From Bacteroidetes bacterium UBA1941 (GTDB taxonomy: Bacteria; Bacteroidota; Bacteroidia; Chitinophagales; LD1): a DNA stretch of 64,000 bases. Position 1 is the stretch's first letter; each line of letters opens with the position of its first letter. This document shows, piece by piece, positions 26,984-35,589 of the stretch. The DNA is taken from the NCBI GenBank assembly GCA_002336805.1, contig DDEZ01000006.1:183089-247088 (forward strand), in the 5' to 3' direction. The notes beneath the pieces were generated by a model. The model was not told the origin of the DNA and did no database searches. It saw nothing but the letters and a program-made list of their open reading frames with translations. The position numbers were made by a program, and so were the translations under genes.

Positions 26984-28501
26984 CTATCTGAAACTGCGCC
27001 GCGTATAGTGGCGCCTGTCCCAGTGGTCAGCACCCCTGCGCACCACAAAGGGGCGGCTGAAAATAACGCGGTCAGAATAGTGCAGGATATCCAGATAGCA
27101 AAACTGCGCTACGCAGCGCTCAGGTGTGATGTCTATGGTGGTGTAGCCATGCCGCCAGAACTGTACCCAGCGGTGGTGCGGATTGAGATCGCGGCTGAGG
27201 CGCTGAAAGATGGGAATGACCCACCGGGGGATATGCTCCTCATCCATATTGCCTGCAGAAATGCTGGGTGTGAGCACCTCTACACCGAGTGAGCCGCGGC
27301 CCGTACGCCGGTCATAGACATCCTCATCCAGCGGGTCCGGCGCGAGGTCTATGATAAAGGACATGTGCAGGTCTCCGGTCAGGGTCACGAGATTGTGTAT
27401 ACGGGCCGTATCGAGGAAGTGGTAGAAGCGTGTACGGTCTGCCACATAGCCATCCCAGTCAGAGGAGCTGAAGTAGGTGCCATTGCCCGGCGGGTGGAGG
27501 AAGGAGGGGATACCCTGGCTGAGCCAGCTGCCCATCATCTCCTGATTGCCCAGCAGGTGCCAGGTGGTTTGGGACTGCGCGAGGCTCTGCTTCAGCCATG
27601 CATCCTGAGTATTGCCGAGGATAGATCTCTGGCCTGCGGCAAAATCCTCGCGGCCGCGGAAGAGGTACATATCTATCATGTGCAGATCTGCCAGCGTGCC
27701 AAAGCGGAAGCTGCGGAAGATGTACTCCGGATGCGCCGTGTCGGGCATATGTATGGGCACATACTCATAGAATGCCGTGAGGCCATCCTCATTTTTCTCA
27801 AAGTTGCTGTAGTGATTGTCATGATTATCCCACTCGGCTATCCATGTCTTGTTTTGGCGGACGAGGCGCAGGTCAGGATCGAGCAGGTAGTACAGGTGGC
27901 GGTCGCGCCAGTCTGCGAGTGTATGAGGTATCTGTGGCTCAGGGTCAGGCATGCGTACGTGCTCGTCAGGGTCTACATCATCATAGATATAGTCGCCTAC
28001 GTGCAGGAGGTAGTCTATATCGTCCCGCTGTGCTATGTGGCGGTAGGCATTGAAGTAGCCCGACCAGGCTCCTGAGCAGGAGACGAGCGCTATACGGAGG
28101 TGCTGCACAGAGTCTCCCGGCAGGGTGCGTGCACGGCCTGTGCGGGAGTTTTGGCCGGAGGCCGTGATGAAGCGATAATAATACTGATGGCCCGGCTGCA
28201 GGCCATCTACAGCAGCGAGTGTAGTATAGTCATGCGTAGCGGTACACTGCGCCTGACCTGCGCGTATGAGGTGTGTGAAGGCGCTATCCTCTGCCACCTC
28301 CCAGCGGAGCGGTGCTGTGACCTCTGCCCGTGTCCAGATCATGACTCTGGTCTGAGAGGGATCTCCGGAGGCTACACCAAAGAGGAAGGGCGCATAAGTG
28401 CTGTCTGCATACATCCTGTCAGGCAGGTGGCTATGTGTCTGCGCAATGGTATGGCACACTGGCAGCAGCAGGGCAAGCAGGCAGGCGATAAAACAGCGCA
28501 T
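26984..28501 (-). CDS. Secreted PhoD-like alkaline phosphatase
   Basis: A 505-residue metallophosphoesterase of the PhoD family, hydrolysing phosphomono- or diesters outside the cytoplasm. Start ATG 28501 gives a clean signal peptide (MRCFIACLLALLLPVCHTIAQ); an upstream GTG at 28519 would spoil it. The N-terminal Ig-like domain has FGVASGDPSQTRVMIWTRAE. The catalytic part shows LVSCSGAWSGYFNAY, LLHVGDYIYDD, WIAEWDNHDNHYSNFE, LLGNQEMMGSWL and LTGDLHMSF, giving the expected Asp, Asn and His metal ligands. The substrate is not determined by sequence. Expression under phosphate limitation is plausible, but no Pho-box was identified. Confidence 0.9.
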   Translation of the reverse strand: MRCFIACLLALLLPVCHTIAQTHSHLPDRMYADSTYAPFLFGVASGDPSQTRVMIWTRAEVTAPLRWEVAEDSAFTHLIRAGQAQCTATHDYTTLAAVDGLQPGHQYYYRFITASGQNSRTGRARTLPGDSVQHLRIALVSCSGAWSGYFNAYRHIAQRDDIDYLLHVGDYIYDDVDPDEHVRMPDPEPQIPHTLADWRDRHLYYLLDPDLRLVRQNKTWIAEWDNHDNHYSNFEKNEDGLTAFYEYVPIHMPDTAHPEYIFRSFRFGTLADLHMIDMYLFRGREDFAAGQRSILGNTQDAWLKQSLAQSQTTWHLLGNQEMMGSWLSQGIPSFLHPPGNGTYFSSSDWDGYVADRTRFYHFLDTARIHNLVTLTGDLHMSFIIDLAPDPLDEDVYDRRTGRGSLGVEVLTPSISAGNMDEEHIPRWVIPIFQRLSRDLNPHHRWVQFWRHGYTTIDITPERCVAQFCYLDILHYSDRVIFSRPFVVRRGADHWDRRHYTRRSFR

Positions 28502-28673
28502 GCGTGAATGTACAAACACTATCTCATGCCGGTAGCGGTCCGGTGCTTTATTTCAATCTACGGTCGTAGTTGATATATTTGTGAAGAAGCCCCGGTAGTG
28601 AAAATATATTTCATGCCGGTGAGGTACAGCTTTTGGGCCCGGTCCGGGCTGTTTCACTACTAAATGCAGATAC

Positions 28674-29582
28674 ATGCTGTCCAGACTAACCGAACGCCTG
28701 AAGTACTTTATTTATGAGCTGGAAAAGGACTGGCAGATAGGAGTGGCTACGGCACCGGTATCGTCCTACCTGTCCGGTGGCCCCCTGCCTGCTATACACT
28801 GGCTGTCCAGCCCCAGGGGAGTGATGTGGGCAGATCCGTTTGGCGTGGAGCGTGATGGGCGCTTCTACATTTTCTACGAGGAGATGGTGTATACCAAAAA
28901 CAAAGGCACGATCAACTGCATCATACTTGACAAACAATACCGGGAGATAGAGCGTAAGGTGATAATGGATGAGCCATACCACATGTCGTATCCCTATCTG
29001 ATACAGCATGATGGGGTAGACTATATGCTGCCCGAGACATGCGGCGCAGACAAACTCACCCTATACAGATCTGTGAAGTGGCCATATGAGTGGAAGGAAG
29101 AAAAAGTACTGCTCAATACTCCGTGCATAGACACCGTGCTGTTTCACCAGGCGGGCTACTGGTGGCTGATATATACTAAAAAAGGCGAGCGCGACGGCAA
29201 TGAAGTATACTACATCCGTCGCAATACAGATATGATGGGTGGCTGGGAGACCTGTGCCGAGCAGCGTGTAGATGGCGGCCGGTATAACTCGCGCTCGGGG
29301 GGCAGCGTATTTGAAGCCGGAGGGCGGCTCTACCGCGTGACTCAAAACTGTACAGATAGCTACGGACAGTCTCTGGTGATCAATGAAATAAAAGACCTCA
29401 CCGAAGGCAGCTACCGCGAGGAGGCAGTGCTGGAGGTCATAAACCCCTCGCCGGACTCTTACGGTTTTCATACGATATCTGCTATGGGGCAGCTCTCTCT
29501 GGTAGACTGCAGGTGGGAGCGCAGATTTGCCAAGTCTGCAGGCCAGGTAGTGCAGGGACTCCTCAAAAAAGTGACTGGCTGA
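28674..29582 (+). CDS. Beta-propeller protein resembling the GINT1 N-terminal/GH43-like domain
   Basis: The 302-residue cytosolic-looking protein contains a recurring propeller pattern: WLSSPRGVMWADPFGVERDG, RFYIFYEEMVYTKNKGTI, PYHMSYPYLIQHDGVDYMLP, ETCGADKLTLYRS, WKEEKVLLNTPCIDTVLF and GYWWLIYTKKGERDGNEVYY. The WADPF...Y.FYEE...SYP...YM.PE.C series is that of bacterial proteins related to the N-terminal domain of plant glucosamine inositolphosphorylceramide transferases and to five-bladed GH43-like propellers, often near polysaccharide or formyltransferase genes. No enzymatic function can be assigned here. It is flanked by unrelated genes on the opposite strand. Confidence 0.65.
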   Translation: MLSRLTERLKYFIYELEKDWQIGVATAPVSSYLSGGPLPAIHWLSSPRGVMWADPFGVERDGRFYIFYEEMVYTKNKGTINCIILDKQYREIERKVIMDEPYHMSYPYLIQHDGVDYMLPETCGADKLTLYRSVKWPYEWKEEKVLLNTPCIDTVLFHQAGYWWLIYTKKGERDGNEVYYIRRNTDMMGGWETCAEQRVDGGRYNSRSGGSVFEAGGRLYRVTQNCTDSYGQSLVINEIKDLTEGSYREEAVLEVINPSPDSYGFHTISAMGQLSLVDCRWERRFAKSAGQVVQGLLKKVTG

Positions 29583-29584
29583 GT

Positions 29585-30418
29585 TTACCCCTTGGTAATG
29601 ATAAAGAATCCCCCTACCCGTATCAGATGGCGCAGTGATATGTACAGCGTCTTGCGGCGTACTATGCCGGCAGCTTTATCATAGTAGTACATCTTGAGAG
29701 TGGCGGAGTCATTGTGCCGGGCGGTGCTGAGCATAGCCGCTGCCTCTGGCGATAGCTCTGAACCTGAGATATGGTAATGATAGCTATGGCTACGGTGATA
29801 GAAGGTCATGGCCAGTGAGTCAAAAGTATGTAGTGTGGTATCAGGACTGTCATAGTCCTGATAGCGGAGTACCTGATCTGCCACACCCGGCAGATCGCGG
29901 CGGCTGATATCACTCCAGTAGCTCAGCGTGCGGATAGAGTACCAGGCGGGGCTATGCCACACGCGGTCGCTGCCCCAGCGTAGGTAGACACCATTGCGCT
30001 GCCATGGCCGCGATATGAATGGTTTCTGATTTGGGCTGATGAAGAGGCGACGGGATACCGCACCGGTATCTGTATGCGCCCCGGGCCTGAAGGATACAGC
30101 TATGGTGACCGAATCGATTTCTACCCTCTGCTGATCCGGCAGGACGAGTGTCAGGATGCTGTCGCGACGGTAGAGGCGTCCGGTGCTGGTAGCTACGCTC
30201 TGTATCATATGGAGGTCTGCATCATGCAGTGTGAGCGTATAGGTACGGGACCAGGATAGCATGGACGCGCCTGCAGCAGTGTCTGTATACGGCACGTCTA
30301 TATAGGGATGTTTCTTTTTGGTGATACGTATAGTAAACTCATCGCCCCCGGCCTGCAGTGCTGCTGCGGAGAATATGCAAAAGAACAGGATGATTGTTTT
30401 ATTCGCTATCACGGTCAC
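29585..30418 (-). CDS. Secreted protein of unknown function
   Basis: The 277-residue product begins at a GTG (no in-frame ATG nearby) with a signal peptide (IANKTIILFFCIFSAAALQA). The mature part is beta-rich with many Asp, Ser, Tyr and Arg residues and segments such as YTLTLHDADLHMIQSV, RLYRRDSILTLVLPD and YHRSHSYHYHISGSELS. I recognise no family. It ends 2 bp from the stop of the convergent propeller gene, with no room for a terminator between them. The GTG start is a weak point; a second GTG two codons later is also possible. Confidence 0.6.
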   Translation of the reverse strand: MTVIANKTIILFFCIFSAAALQAGGDEFTIRITKKKHPYIDVPYTDTAAGASMLSWSRTYTLTLHDADLHMIQSVATSTGRLYRRDSILTLVLPDQQRVEIDSVTIAVSFRPGAHTDTGAVSRRLFISPNQKPFISRPWQRNGVYLRWGSDRVWHSPAWYSIRTLSYWSDISRRDLPGVADQVLRYQDYDSPDTTLHTFDSLAMTFYHRSHSYHYHISGSELSPEAAAMLSTARHNDSATLKMYYYDKAAGIVRRKTLYISLRHLIRVGGFFIITKG

Positions 30419-30599
30419 TGATATGTACTGAATAATGCCCCGTGAAACGCATTCGCTCGCAGCTTATTCTGCTGAGGGGTGTATTTTTAACGATTTATCT
30501 ATGATGTATAAAAAGAGATATTCATTAGTTTCGGGTATCCTTTTGACTCCCCTATGATATCCGGTGCGCCGGATATTAGCTGACAATGAATCGGATAGT

Positions 30600-30989
30600 A
30601 TGCCCCAACTATGGATAATAGATGATGACCCCGCCTACACTCACCTGGCCCGGTATCTCATCAGAGATGTAGATGATGATGTGGAGATCAGCACCTTTGC
30701 TGATGGTGACCTGGCCATAGATCATCTCACTGCTCACCTCACAGATGCAGACGAACTGCCAGACCTCATATTGCTGGATATCAATATGCCGCGTATGGAC
30801 GGATGGGAATTTCTAAAAGAATATGCTGCCATACACGACCGCCTGCCCAAGAAGGTAACTATCTACATGCTCAGCAGCTCTATAGCGGATAGTGATAAAA
30901 AGAAGGCAGAGGAAAATGTTTTTGTCAAGGGATATATTGTAAAGCCGCTGGAAGGAGACCAATACCTGCAAATACGCGACTCTCTCTGA
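30600..30989 (+). CDS. Single-domain response regulator (receiver only)
   Basis: A 129-residue receiver domain with no output domain. Acidic pocket DDD at residues 8-10, phospho-acceptor D60 in LILLDINMPRMDGWEFL, and the conserved Lys in YIVKPLEGDQ. ATG 30600 is chosen because it starts the domain directly (MPQLWIIDDD); a GTG at 30564 would only add an unstructured leader. It is followed 49 bp later by a GAF-PAS kinase-like gene, so the two probably belong to one signalling unit. CheY/Rcp1-like proteins of this kind often relay phosphate or act by binding partners. Confidence 0.9.
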   Translation: MPQLWIIDDDPAYTHLARYLIRDVDDDVEISTFADGDLAIDHLTAHLTDADELPDLILLDINMPRMDGWEFLKEYAAIHDRLPKKVTIYMLSSSIADSDKKKAEENVFVKGYIVKPLEGDQYLQIRDSL

Positions 30990-31038
30990 AACATTGTCCC
31001 ACAGGACTAGTATACCCTGCACCGATCCCCAAAGTGAC

Positions 31039-32157
31039 ATGGAAAGAAGAATAGAAATACTAAAAGAGTATGACCTGCTGGATACACTGCCGGAGCAGGA
31101 GTTTGACGACATAGTGGAGCTGGCATCCGTCTTTTTCGGCATGCCTATATCACTCATATCGCTGCTGGACTCACACAGGCAGTGGTTTAAGGCAAGAGTA
31201 GGCCTTGGTGCCACGGAGACCCCCATAGAGCATGCCTTTTGCTATCATGCCATACAGCAGCCGGAGAAAGTGTTTGTAGTACCCGATTCATTTGAAGATG
31301 ACCGGTTTAAAACTAATCCACTGGCTACCGGTGATCCCCATGTGCGGTTTTATGCCGGTGCTCCACTGGTGACTGATGAGGGCTATGCACTGGGCACCCT
31401 CTGTGTGATAGACAAGCAGCCGAGGCAGTTCACACCGGAGCAGGGACGTATACTCCAGATACTGGCGGCAAAGGTAACTGAGCGCTTTGAGGCGCGGAGA
31501 AACAGGCTGCGCAATCAGGCTGCGCTCGCCATGGCAAATGCACAGACAGAAAATGCACTCAACAGGCTGCTGCGGGCGGAGAAGGTAGCAGGAGTGGGAA
31601 ACTGGTATATAGACTACAAGACCCAAGAGATATACTGGTCGCCGGAGATGTACAGGATATTTGGAGTGCCGCAGGATACTCCTATCACCGTAGAGTTTTG
31701 GCGTGATCTGATCAGGCATGAAGACCTGGCGGTACTGGTAGAAGCACGCAATAAAATGAAGCCGGGAGACCCGGCTGTTTCTTTTGAAATAATGATACAT
31801 ACCCGTGATGGTGAGGAGAAGTGGCTCAGCTATGCGCTGGAAAGTAATGACAGAGACCAGCTGGTAGGTACAGCGCTGGATATCACAAGCCGCAAAGAAG
31901 CTGAACTGCGCAAGGAGCAATATATCAAGACACTAGAGGAAATGCTTTTTACCCTCTCACACAAAGTGCGGAAACCTGCTGCCAATATCATAGGGATAGC
32001 AGATGTACTGCAAGACGAGGGTATATCGGAACAGGAAAGGACATCATTTGCTCCTTTCCTCAAATCTGCGGCAGATGAACTGGATGGGTATATCCGTGAG
32101 ATGAATGCCTTTATCAGCCAGCATCAAAATGACCTGAAGCGTAGCGACCGAGGCTAA
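31039..32157 (+). CDS. GAF-PAS sensor with histidine-dimerisation-like C-terminus but no ATPase domain
   Basis: A 372-residue cytosolic sensor. Residues about 10-150 form a GAF domain in the typical form YDLLDTLPEQEFDDIVELAS ... SLLDSHRQWFKARVG ... CYHAI ... FYAGAPLVTDEGYALGTLCV. A PAS fold follows (about 180-285: GNWYIDYKTQEIYWSPEMYR, DGEEKWLSYALE, GTALDITSRKEAE). The last 70 residues contain FTLSHKVRKPAANIIGIADV, like the H-box of a histidine kinase, but the protein then stops: no N, G1 or G2 ATP-binding boxes. ATG 31039 is preferred over the TTG at 30994. It may be phosphorylated in trans or act as a dimeric scaffold for the adjacent receiver. Confidence 0.85.
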   Translation: MERRIEILKEYDLLDTLPEQEFDDIVELASVFFGMPISLISLLDSHRQWFKARVGLGATETPIEHAFCYHAIQQPEKVFVVPDSFEDDRFKTNPLATGDPHVRFYAGAPLVTDEGYALGTLCVIDKQPRQFTPEQGRILQILAAKVTERFEARRNRLRNQAALAMANAQTENALNRLLRAEKVAGVGNWYIDYKTQEIYWSPEMYRIFGVPQDTPITVEFWRDLIRHEDLAVLVEARNKMKPGDPAVSFEIMIHTRDGEEKWLSYALESNDRDQLVGTALDITSRKEAELRKEQYIKTLEEMLFTLSHKVRKPAANIIGIADVLQDEGISEQERTSFAPFLKSAADELDGYIREMNAFISQHQNDLKRSDRG

Positions 32158-32179
32158 GGCATCGGACAATCGAAAATGA

Positions 32180-33139
32180 TCAGCTCTTCAGCTCCTTCAG
32201 CGTGATAGGGGCTATACCTACCTTGCGGCATACCTTGCCGGCAGCAGCATTGGAGAGTTGCGCCATTTTCTTGAATGGGAAATCCTTGACAAAGCAGAGC
32301 GTGGCGATGCTGATCACAGTATCGCCGGCACCTGATACATCTGCCGTCTTGATAGCGCGCGCGGGTACTACAAATGAAGTTCCATCCTTGGTGTATACAA
32401 AAACTCCATTGGCACCGAGCGTGAGGAGCAGGTTGTCAAAACGGTTTTTCTTTTTGAGCTCTTCTGCAGCTTTGCGCAGGCTACTGATGCTCTTGGGGTC
32501 TATCTTCATCTGCAGTGCCTCGCCCAGCTCTTTGATATTAGGCTTGAAGAGGTCTATCTGCTGGTACTCAAAGAAGTTGTACTCCTTGGGGTCTACAGCC
32601 ACAGGTATGTTGCGCTTGGTGGTCTGGAGCAGTACGTGCTTGATAAATTTCTTGGTCAGCACGCCTTTATTGTAATCCTGCAGGATGATAGCGTGAAACT
32701 TGGTCTCGCGGATCAGTTCGTCAAAGGTGCTGATGAGCTGTGACTCCAGCTCATGGCTGAGGTCAGAGTCATCCTCCTGGTCAAAGCGGACCACCTGCCG
32801 CTCATCATCATAAATGCGCGTCTTGTGAGAGGTGGTGCGGCTCTTGGAGGTGATGATATAGTCGTGGTGTATCTGATTCTTCTTGAGCAGCTCAAAGATG
32901 GTGCGTCCGCTCTTGTCATCGCCTATCACAGACATGAGGGTAGGCTTGGCGCCCAGCTCGCTGAGATTGAGGGCTACATTGGCAGCGCCGCCGAGACGGT
33001 TCTCCTCATACTCTATATCTACTATCGGCACCGGTGCCTCCGGGGAGATGCGGTGTATCTGACCAAACATGTAATGATCGAGTATGATATCTCCGATCAC
33101 GAGGACCTTTACATTATTGAAGTCGAGTTTTTCTGACAT
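32180..33139 (-). CDS. rfaE1: D-glycero-beta-D-manno-heptose-7-phosphate kinase (PfkB family)
   Basis: A 319-residue PfkB carbohydrate kinase resembling the N-terminal half of bifunctional HldE, which phosphorylates heptose 7-phosphate for lipopolysaccharide inner-core synthesis. Landmarks: VLVIGDIILDHYMFGQIHRI, SPEAPVPIVDIE, NRLGGAANVALNLSELG (family signature 1), LDPKEYNFF-like VDPKE and the signature 2 anion hole TADVSGAGDTVISI. The adenylyltransferase half is absent, so HldC would have to come from a separate gene not seen here. The kinase class is secure; the heptose assignment comes from the ISPEAPVPI motif and is likely. Confidence 0.85.
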   Translation of the reverse strand: MSEKLDFNNVKVLVIGDIILDHYMFGQIHRISPEAPVPIVDIEYEENRLGGAANVALNLSELGAKPTLMSVIGDDKSGRTIFELLKKNQIHHDYIITSKSRTTSHKTRIYDDERQVVRFDQEDDSDLSHELESQLISTFDELIRETKFHAIILQDYNKGVLTKKFIKHVLLQTTKRNIPVAVDPKEYNFFEYQQIDLFKPNIKELGEALQMKIDPKSISSLRKAAEELKKKNRFDNLLLTLGANGVFVYTKDGTSFVVPARAIKTADVSGAGDTVISIATLCFVKDFPFKKMAQLSNAAAGKVCRKVGIAPITLKELKS

Positions 33140-33187
33140 TGCTATGTTTTAGGCAGATGGTAGGGCTGCCGGTACAAATAACGGGAT

Positions 33188-34387
33188 TTAAGCGAGTTTC
33201 GCCAATGCTTCTTTGAGGCGGCTGCAAACTTTCAGGAGCTTCTCCTCTGACGCGGCATAGGAGAGGCGGATACAGTTAGGATCGCCAAAGGCTTCACCAT
33301 TCACCAGGCCTATCTGGCCCTCGCGCAGCAGGTAGCCGCTCATATCCTCGGCACTATTGATCACTGTGTCGCCAGCTTTCTTGCCAAAGAAGGAGCTGAT
33401 GTCAAAGAAGAAATAGAACGCACCATCAGGCAGGTTTGCCTTGATGCCGGGTATATCGCTGAGCAGGCCATACACGAGGTCACGGCGCTTGCGAAACTCA
33501 GCTACCATATCATAGGTAGGCTGCAGGCTCTCAGTAGCTGCTGCTACGCCTGCCATCTGGGCAATGGAGCAGGTGCCTGATGTGATCTGGCCCTGCATCT
33601 TGTCACAGGCCTGGGCTATCCATATGGGAGCGGCTATATAGCCGAGGCGCCAGCCCGTCATAGCAAAGCCTTTGCTGAAGCCATTGACCGTAATGACTTG
33701 GTCTTTGATCTCAGGGAAAGAAGCGAGGCTGGTGTGTGGCTGGCCGGTATAGTTGATATACTCATAGATCTCATCACAGATCACGTATACGTTAGGATAT
33801 TTTGCGAGCATCTGTGCCAGTGCCTGCAGCTCATCGTGACTGTATACGGAGCCGGTAGGATTGCATGGAGAGGAGAATATGATGAGGCGTGTCCGATCTG
33901 TGATATGCTGCTCCAGCTGCGCCGGAGTGACTTTAAAGTTGGTCTCCAGGGTGGCTGGGATCTCTATGGATTTGCCTTCGGCCAGGTCTGCTATGGCAGA
34001 GTAGCTGACCCAGTAGGGGGCGGGGAGGAGCACCTCATCACCAGGGTTGATCAGGGCGAGCACCACATTGGCTATGGACTGCTTGGCACCGGTAGAGACG
34101 ACTATCTGCTCTGGGGTATAGTCCAGCTTATTGTCACGCTTCAATTTAGCTGCTATGGCCTTGCGCAGCTCAGGGTAGCCCGGTACTGGTGTATAGTGCG
34201 TATATCCCTGGTCTATGGCACGCTTGGCGGCGTCCTTGATATGCTGCGGGGTGTCAAAATCGGGCTCGCCGATGCTGAGGTCTATGATGTCGAGGCCCTG
34301 GGCCTTGAGCTCGCGGGAGATCTTTGCCATCTTGAGTGTGGCAGATTCCTGCATGTGCGTGATCCTGTCTGAGAGGTGCTGGGTCAT
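33188..34387 (-). CDS. Pyridoxal-phosphate aspartate-type aminotransferase
   Basis: A 399-residue class I aminotransferase close to the thermophilic-type (Igamma) aspartate aminotransferases, moving the amino group of aspartate to 2-oxoglutarate. The sequence shows LSIGEPDFDTP, GYTHYTPVPGYPELRKAIA, SSPCNPTGSVYSHDEL, YVICDEIYEYI, the PLP lysine in NGFSKGFAMTGWRLGYIAAP and the carboxylate-binding Arg in CIRLSYA. ATG 34387 (MTQHLSDRI) matches family starts; an upstream ATG at 34471 would add about 28 residues with no family match. Prephenate or other amino acids as substrates cannot be excluded. Confidence 0.93.
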   Translation of the reverse strand: MTQHLSDRITHMQESATLKMAKISRELKAQGLDIIDLSIGEPDFDTPQHIKDAAKRAIDQGYTHYTPVPGYPELRKAIAAKLKRDNKLDYTPEQIVVSTGAKQSIANVVLALINPGDEVLLPAPYWVSYSAIADLAEGKSIEIPATLETNFKVTPAQLEQHITDRTRLIIFSSPCNPTGSVYSHDELQALAQMLAKYPNVYVICDEIYEYINYTGQPHTSLASFPEIKDQVITVNGFSKGFAMTGWRLGYIAAPIWIAQACDKMQGQITSGTCSIAQMAGVAAATESLQPTYDMVAEFRKRRDLVYGLLSDIPGIKANLPDGAFYFFFDISSFFGKKAGDTVINSAEDMSGYLLREGQIGLVNGEAFGDPNCIRLSYAASEEKLLKVCSRLKEALAKLA

Positions 34388-34581
34388 AGTAGATTTGTGA
34401 TTGGAAAAGTGCGGCGCTAAGGTACTAAACAGAAGTGTTAAGCTGCCGGATTTTTTCAATACCCTTTCCACAAATAGCGTGATACATCTGATCCTTTTAT
34501 ATGTATAAATAATCCTATTGAAGAAGGCTTTTGACTTTGCAGATTTTTCCTACATTTGCATTCCCCCGAGAGGGGAGAAAG

Positions 34582-34652
34582 GGTCGGATGGCCGAGTGGC
34601 TAGGCTCAGCTCTGCAAAAGCTGCTACAGCGGTTCGAATCCGCTTCCGACCT
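34582..34652 (+). tRNA. tRNA-Cys (anticodon GCA)
   Basis: Cloverleaf read by eye: acceptor GGTCGGA/TCCGACC, D stem GCC/GGC, anticodon stem CAGCT/AGCTG around loop CTGCAAA (anticodon GCA), T stem AGCGG/CCGCT with TTCGAAT loop, and discriminator T, as expected for tRNA-Cys. CCA is not encoded. The last 14 bases of this gene and the next base form one copy of a 15-bp repeat flanking an integrated element; the 3' end shown is therefore supplied by the element. Confidence 0.95.
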
Positions 34653-34653
34653 C
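34639..34653 (+). repeat. attL: 15-bp direct repeat at the tRNA-Cys 3' end
   Basis: TCCGCTTCCGACCTC is identical to 50950-50964 and covers the 3' end of the tRNA, the classic footprint of tyrosine-integrase insertion. The flanking bases differ on both sides. Confidence 0.88.
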
Positions 34654-34663
34654 ATATACATGT

Positions 34664-34690
34664 AAAACCCCTTGATTTTCAAGGGGTTTT
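34664..34690 (+). terminator. Terminator downstream of tRNA-Cys, carried by the island
   Basis: AAAACCCCTTG and CAAGGGGTTTT form a perfect 11-bp stem with a 5-nt loop and trailing T. It lies inside the island boundary, so it replaces the host terminator, which appears displaced to 50974-51006. Confidence 0.85.
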
Positions 34691-34700
34691 GTTTTTTAGG

Positions 34701-34720
34701 ATACCCAAATCATACCCAAA
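34701..34720 (+). repeat. Left arm-type repeat, likely integrase binding site
   Basis: ATACCCAAATCATACCCAAA, itself an 11-bp tandem of ATACCCAAA, recurs with one change at 50818-50837 in the same orientation near the other end of the island. Confidence 0.6.
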
Positions 34721-34768
34721 CTGCTTATAATCGTAATTACTTTCGCTAATAAGAAAAATTAGCGCAAA

Positions 34769-35374
34769 TCACGCTGCTTCCATGACCTTCTTTACCTTCT
34801 GTACTGTGTTCTTTGAGCAATCGCACAACTTTGCTATCTCGCTATAACTATGTGTACTCTTACGTTTCAAGTAGGTCACTACTTTCGAATACTTCGCTAA
34901 TACTTCCTCAGATGTTTCCGTTGTACCTTTTTCACGGCCTTTATATGTGCCGCGTTTCTTTGCTTCTGCTATGCCCTCTAACTGTCTCTCACGTATAGTG
35001 GCACGTTCCATCTCGCTTATGTTCGCGAGAACGCTCACAATCAACTTAAACGTCGGGTTCTCTTTACCAGCAATCAGTGATTCTAATCCGAGGTTATCTA
35101 CTTTCAGAACTACACCCGCATCCGTGAATGCCTGAATCGATTGCAAAACGTCCAACGTAGAGCGTCCTAGGCGGTCAATGCTACTCACGCTTATATAATT
35201 CACTTCACCGCTTCTGACGGCCTTTAAAAGCTCTTGGGCTTGTGGTCTCTCGGAGAAATGTATAGCACCACTAATCTTATCAATGAATAGCTTTTCGTCT
35301 GCGTGCTGCTTTGCCACTTGTCTCGCTTCGTTCTGACTCAGGGTTGATGTCCGTATGTAACGTGCTTTGGTCAT
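34769..35374 (-). CDS. Serine recombinase/resolvase
   Basis: A 201-residue resolvase-family recombinase. The N-terminus YIRTSTLSQNEARQVA contains the nucleophile serine context; SVSSIDRLGRSTLDVLQSIQ carries the conserved DRLGRS motif, and SEMERATIRERQLEGIAEAK joins the catalytic domain to a C-terminal helix-turn-helix (SYSEIAKLCDCSKNTVQKVKK). Size is typical of Tn3-type resolvases or DNA invertases, which resolve dimers or flip segments. A promoter with good spacing lies upstream. Next to the left end of an element that already has a tyrosine integrase, a role in multimer resolution is the likeliest (inference). Confidence 0.92.
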   Translation of the reverse strand: MTKARYIRTSTLSQNEARQVAKQHADEKLFIDKISGAIHFSERPQAQELLKAVRSGEVNYISVSSIDRLGRSTLDVLQSIQAFTDAGVVLKVDNLGLESLIAGKENPTFKLIVSVLANISEMERATIRERQLEGIAEAKKRGTYKGREKGTTETSEEVLAKYSKVVTYLKRKSTHSYSEIAKLCDCSKNTVQKVKKVMEAA

Positions 35375-35392
35375 GTTCCTTGTTTATGACCT

Positions 35393-35424
35393 CAAAGATA
35401 GAAAATGCTTTTCGTAATACCAAA
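35393..35424 (-). promoter_or_regulatory. Promoter of the resolvase gene
   Basis: On the - strand TTTG (35421-35424) and TATCTTTG (35393-35400) are separated by 20 bp, matching the Bacteroidota TTTG/TAnnTTTG consensus. The resolvase ATG is 19 bp further on. Confidence 0.7.
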
Positions 35425-35440
35425 TTTAGGGTGGTTGCAT

Positions 35441-35589
35441 TTGGTACGGCTAAAATGTCCCTTTACGCCTGTTTTATTACTATTCCCCGTACAACGGTAT
35501 GACTATAATCTATTATTGGTACGGAATGATATTTATGATAAACACACATTATGGATGACCTAACCAACAAAATCACTTTACTCCGTACC
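35441..35589. repeat. Repeated TTGGTACGG motifs near the resolvase gene
   Basis: TTGGTACGG occurs at 35441-35449 and 35516-35524, with the inverted core CCGTACC at 35583-35589 and CCGTAC at 35487-35492. This is a candidate resolution (res) site or operator for the adjacent recombinase; not proven. Confidence 0.35.

Noticed and set aside
27365..28075. 236-codon + strand frame inside the PhoD-like gene
   Set aside because: Antisense shadow of a secure coding region.
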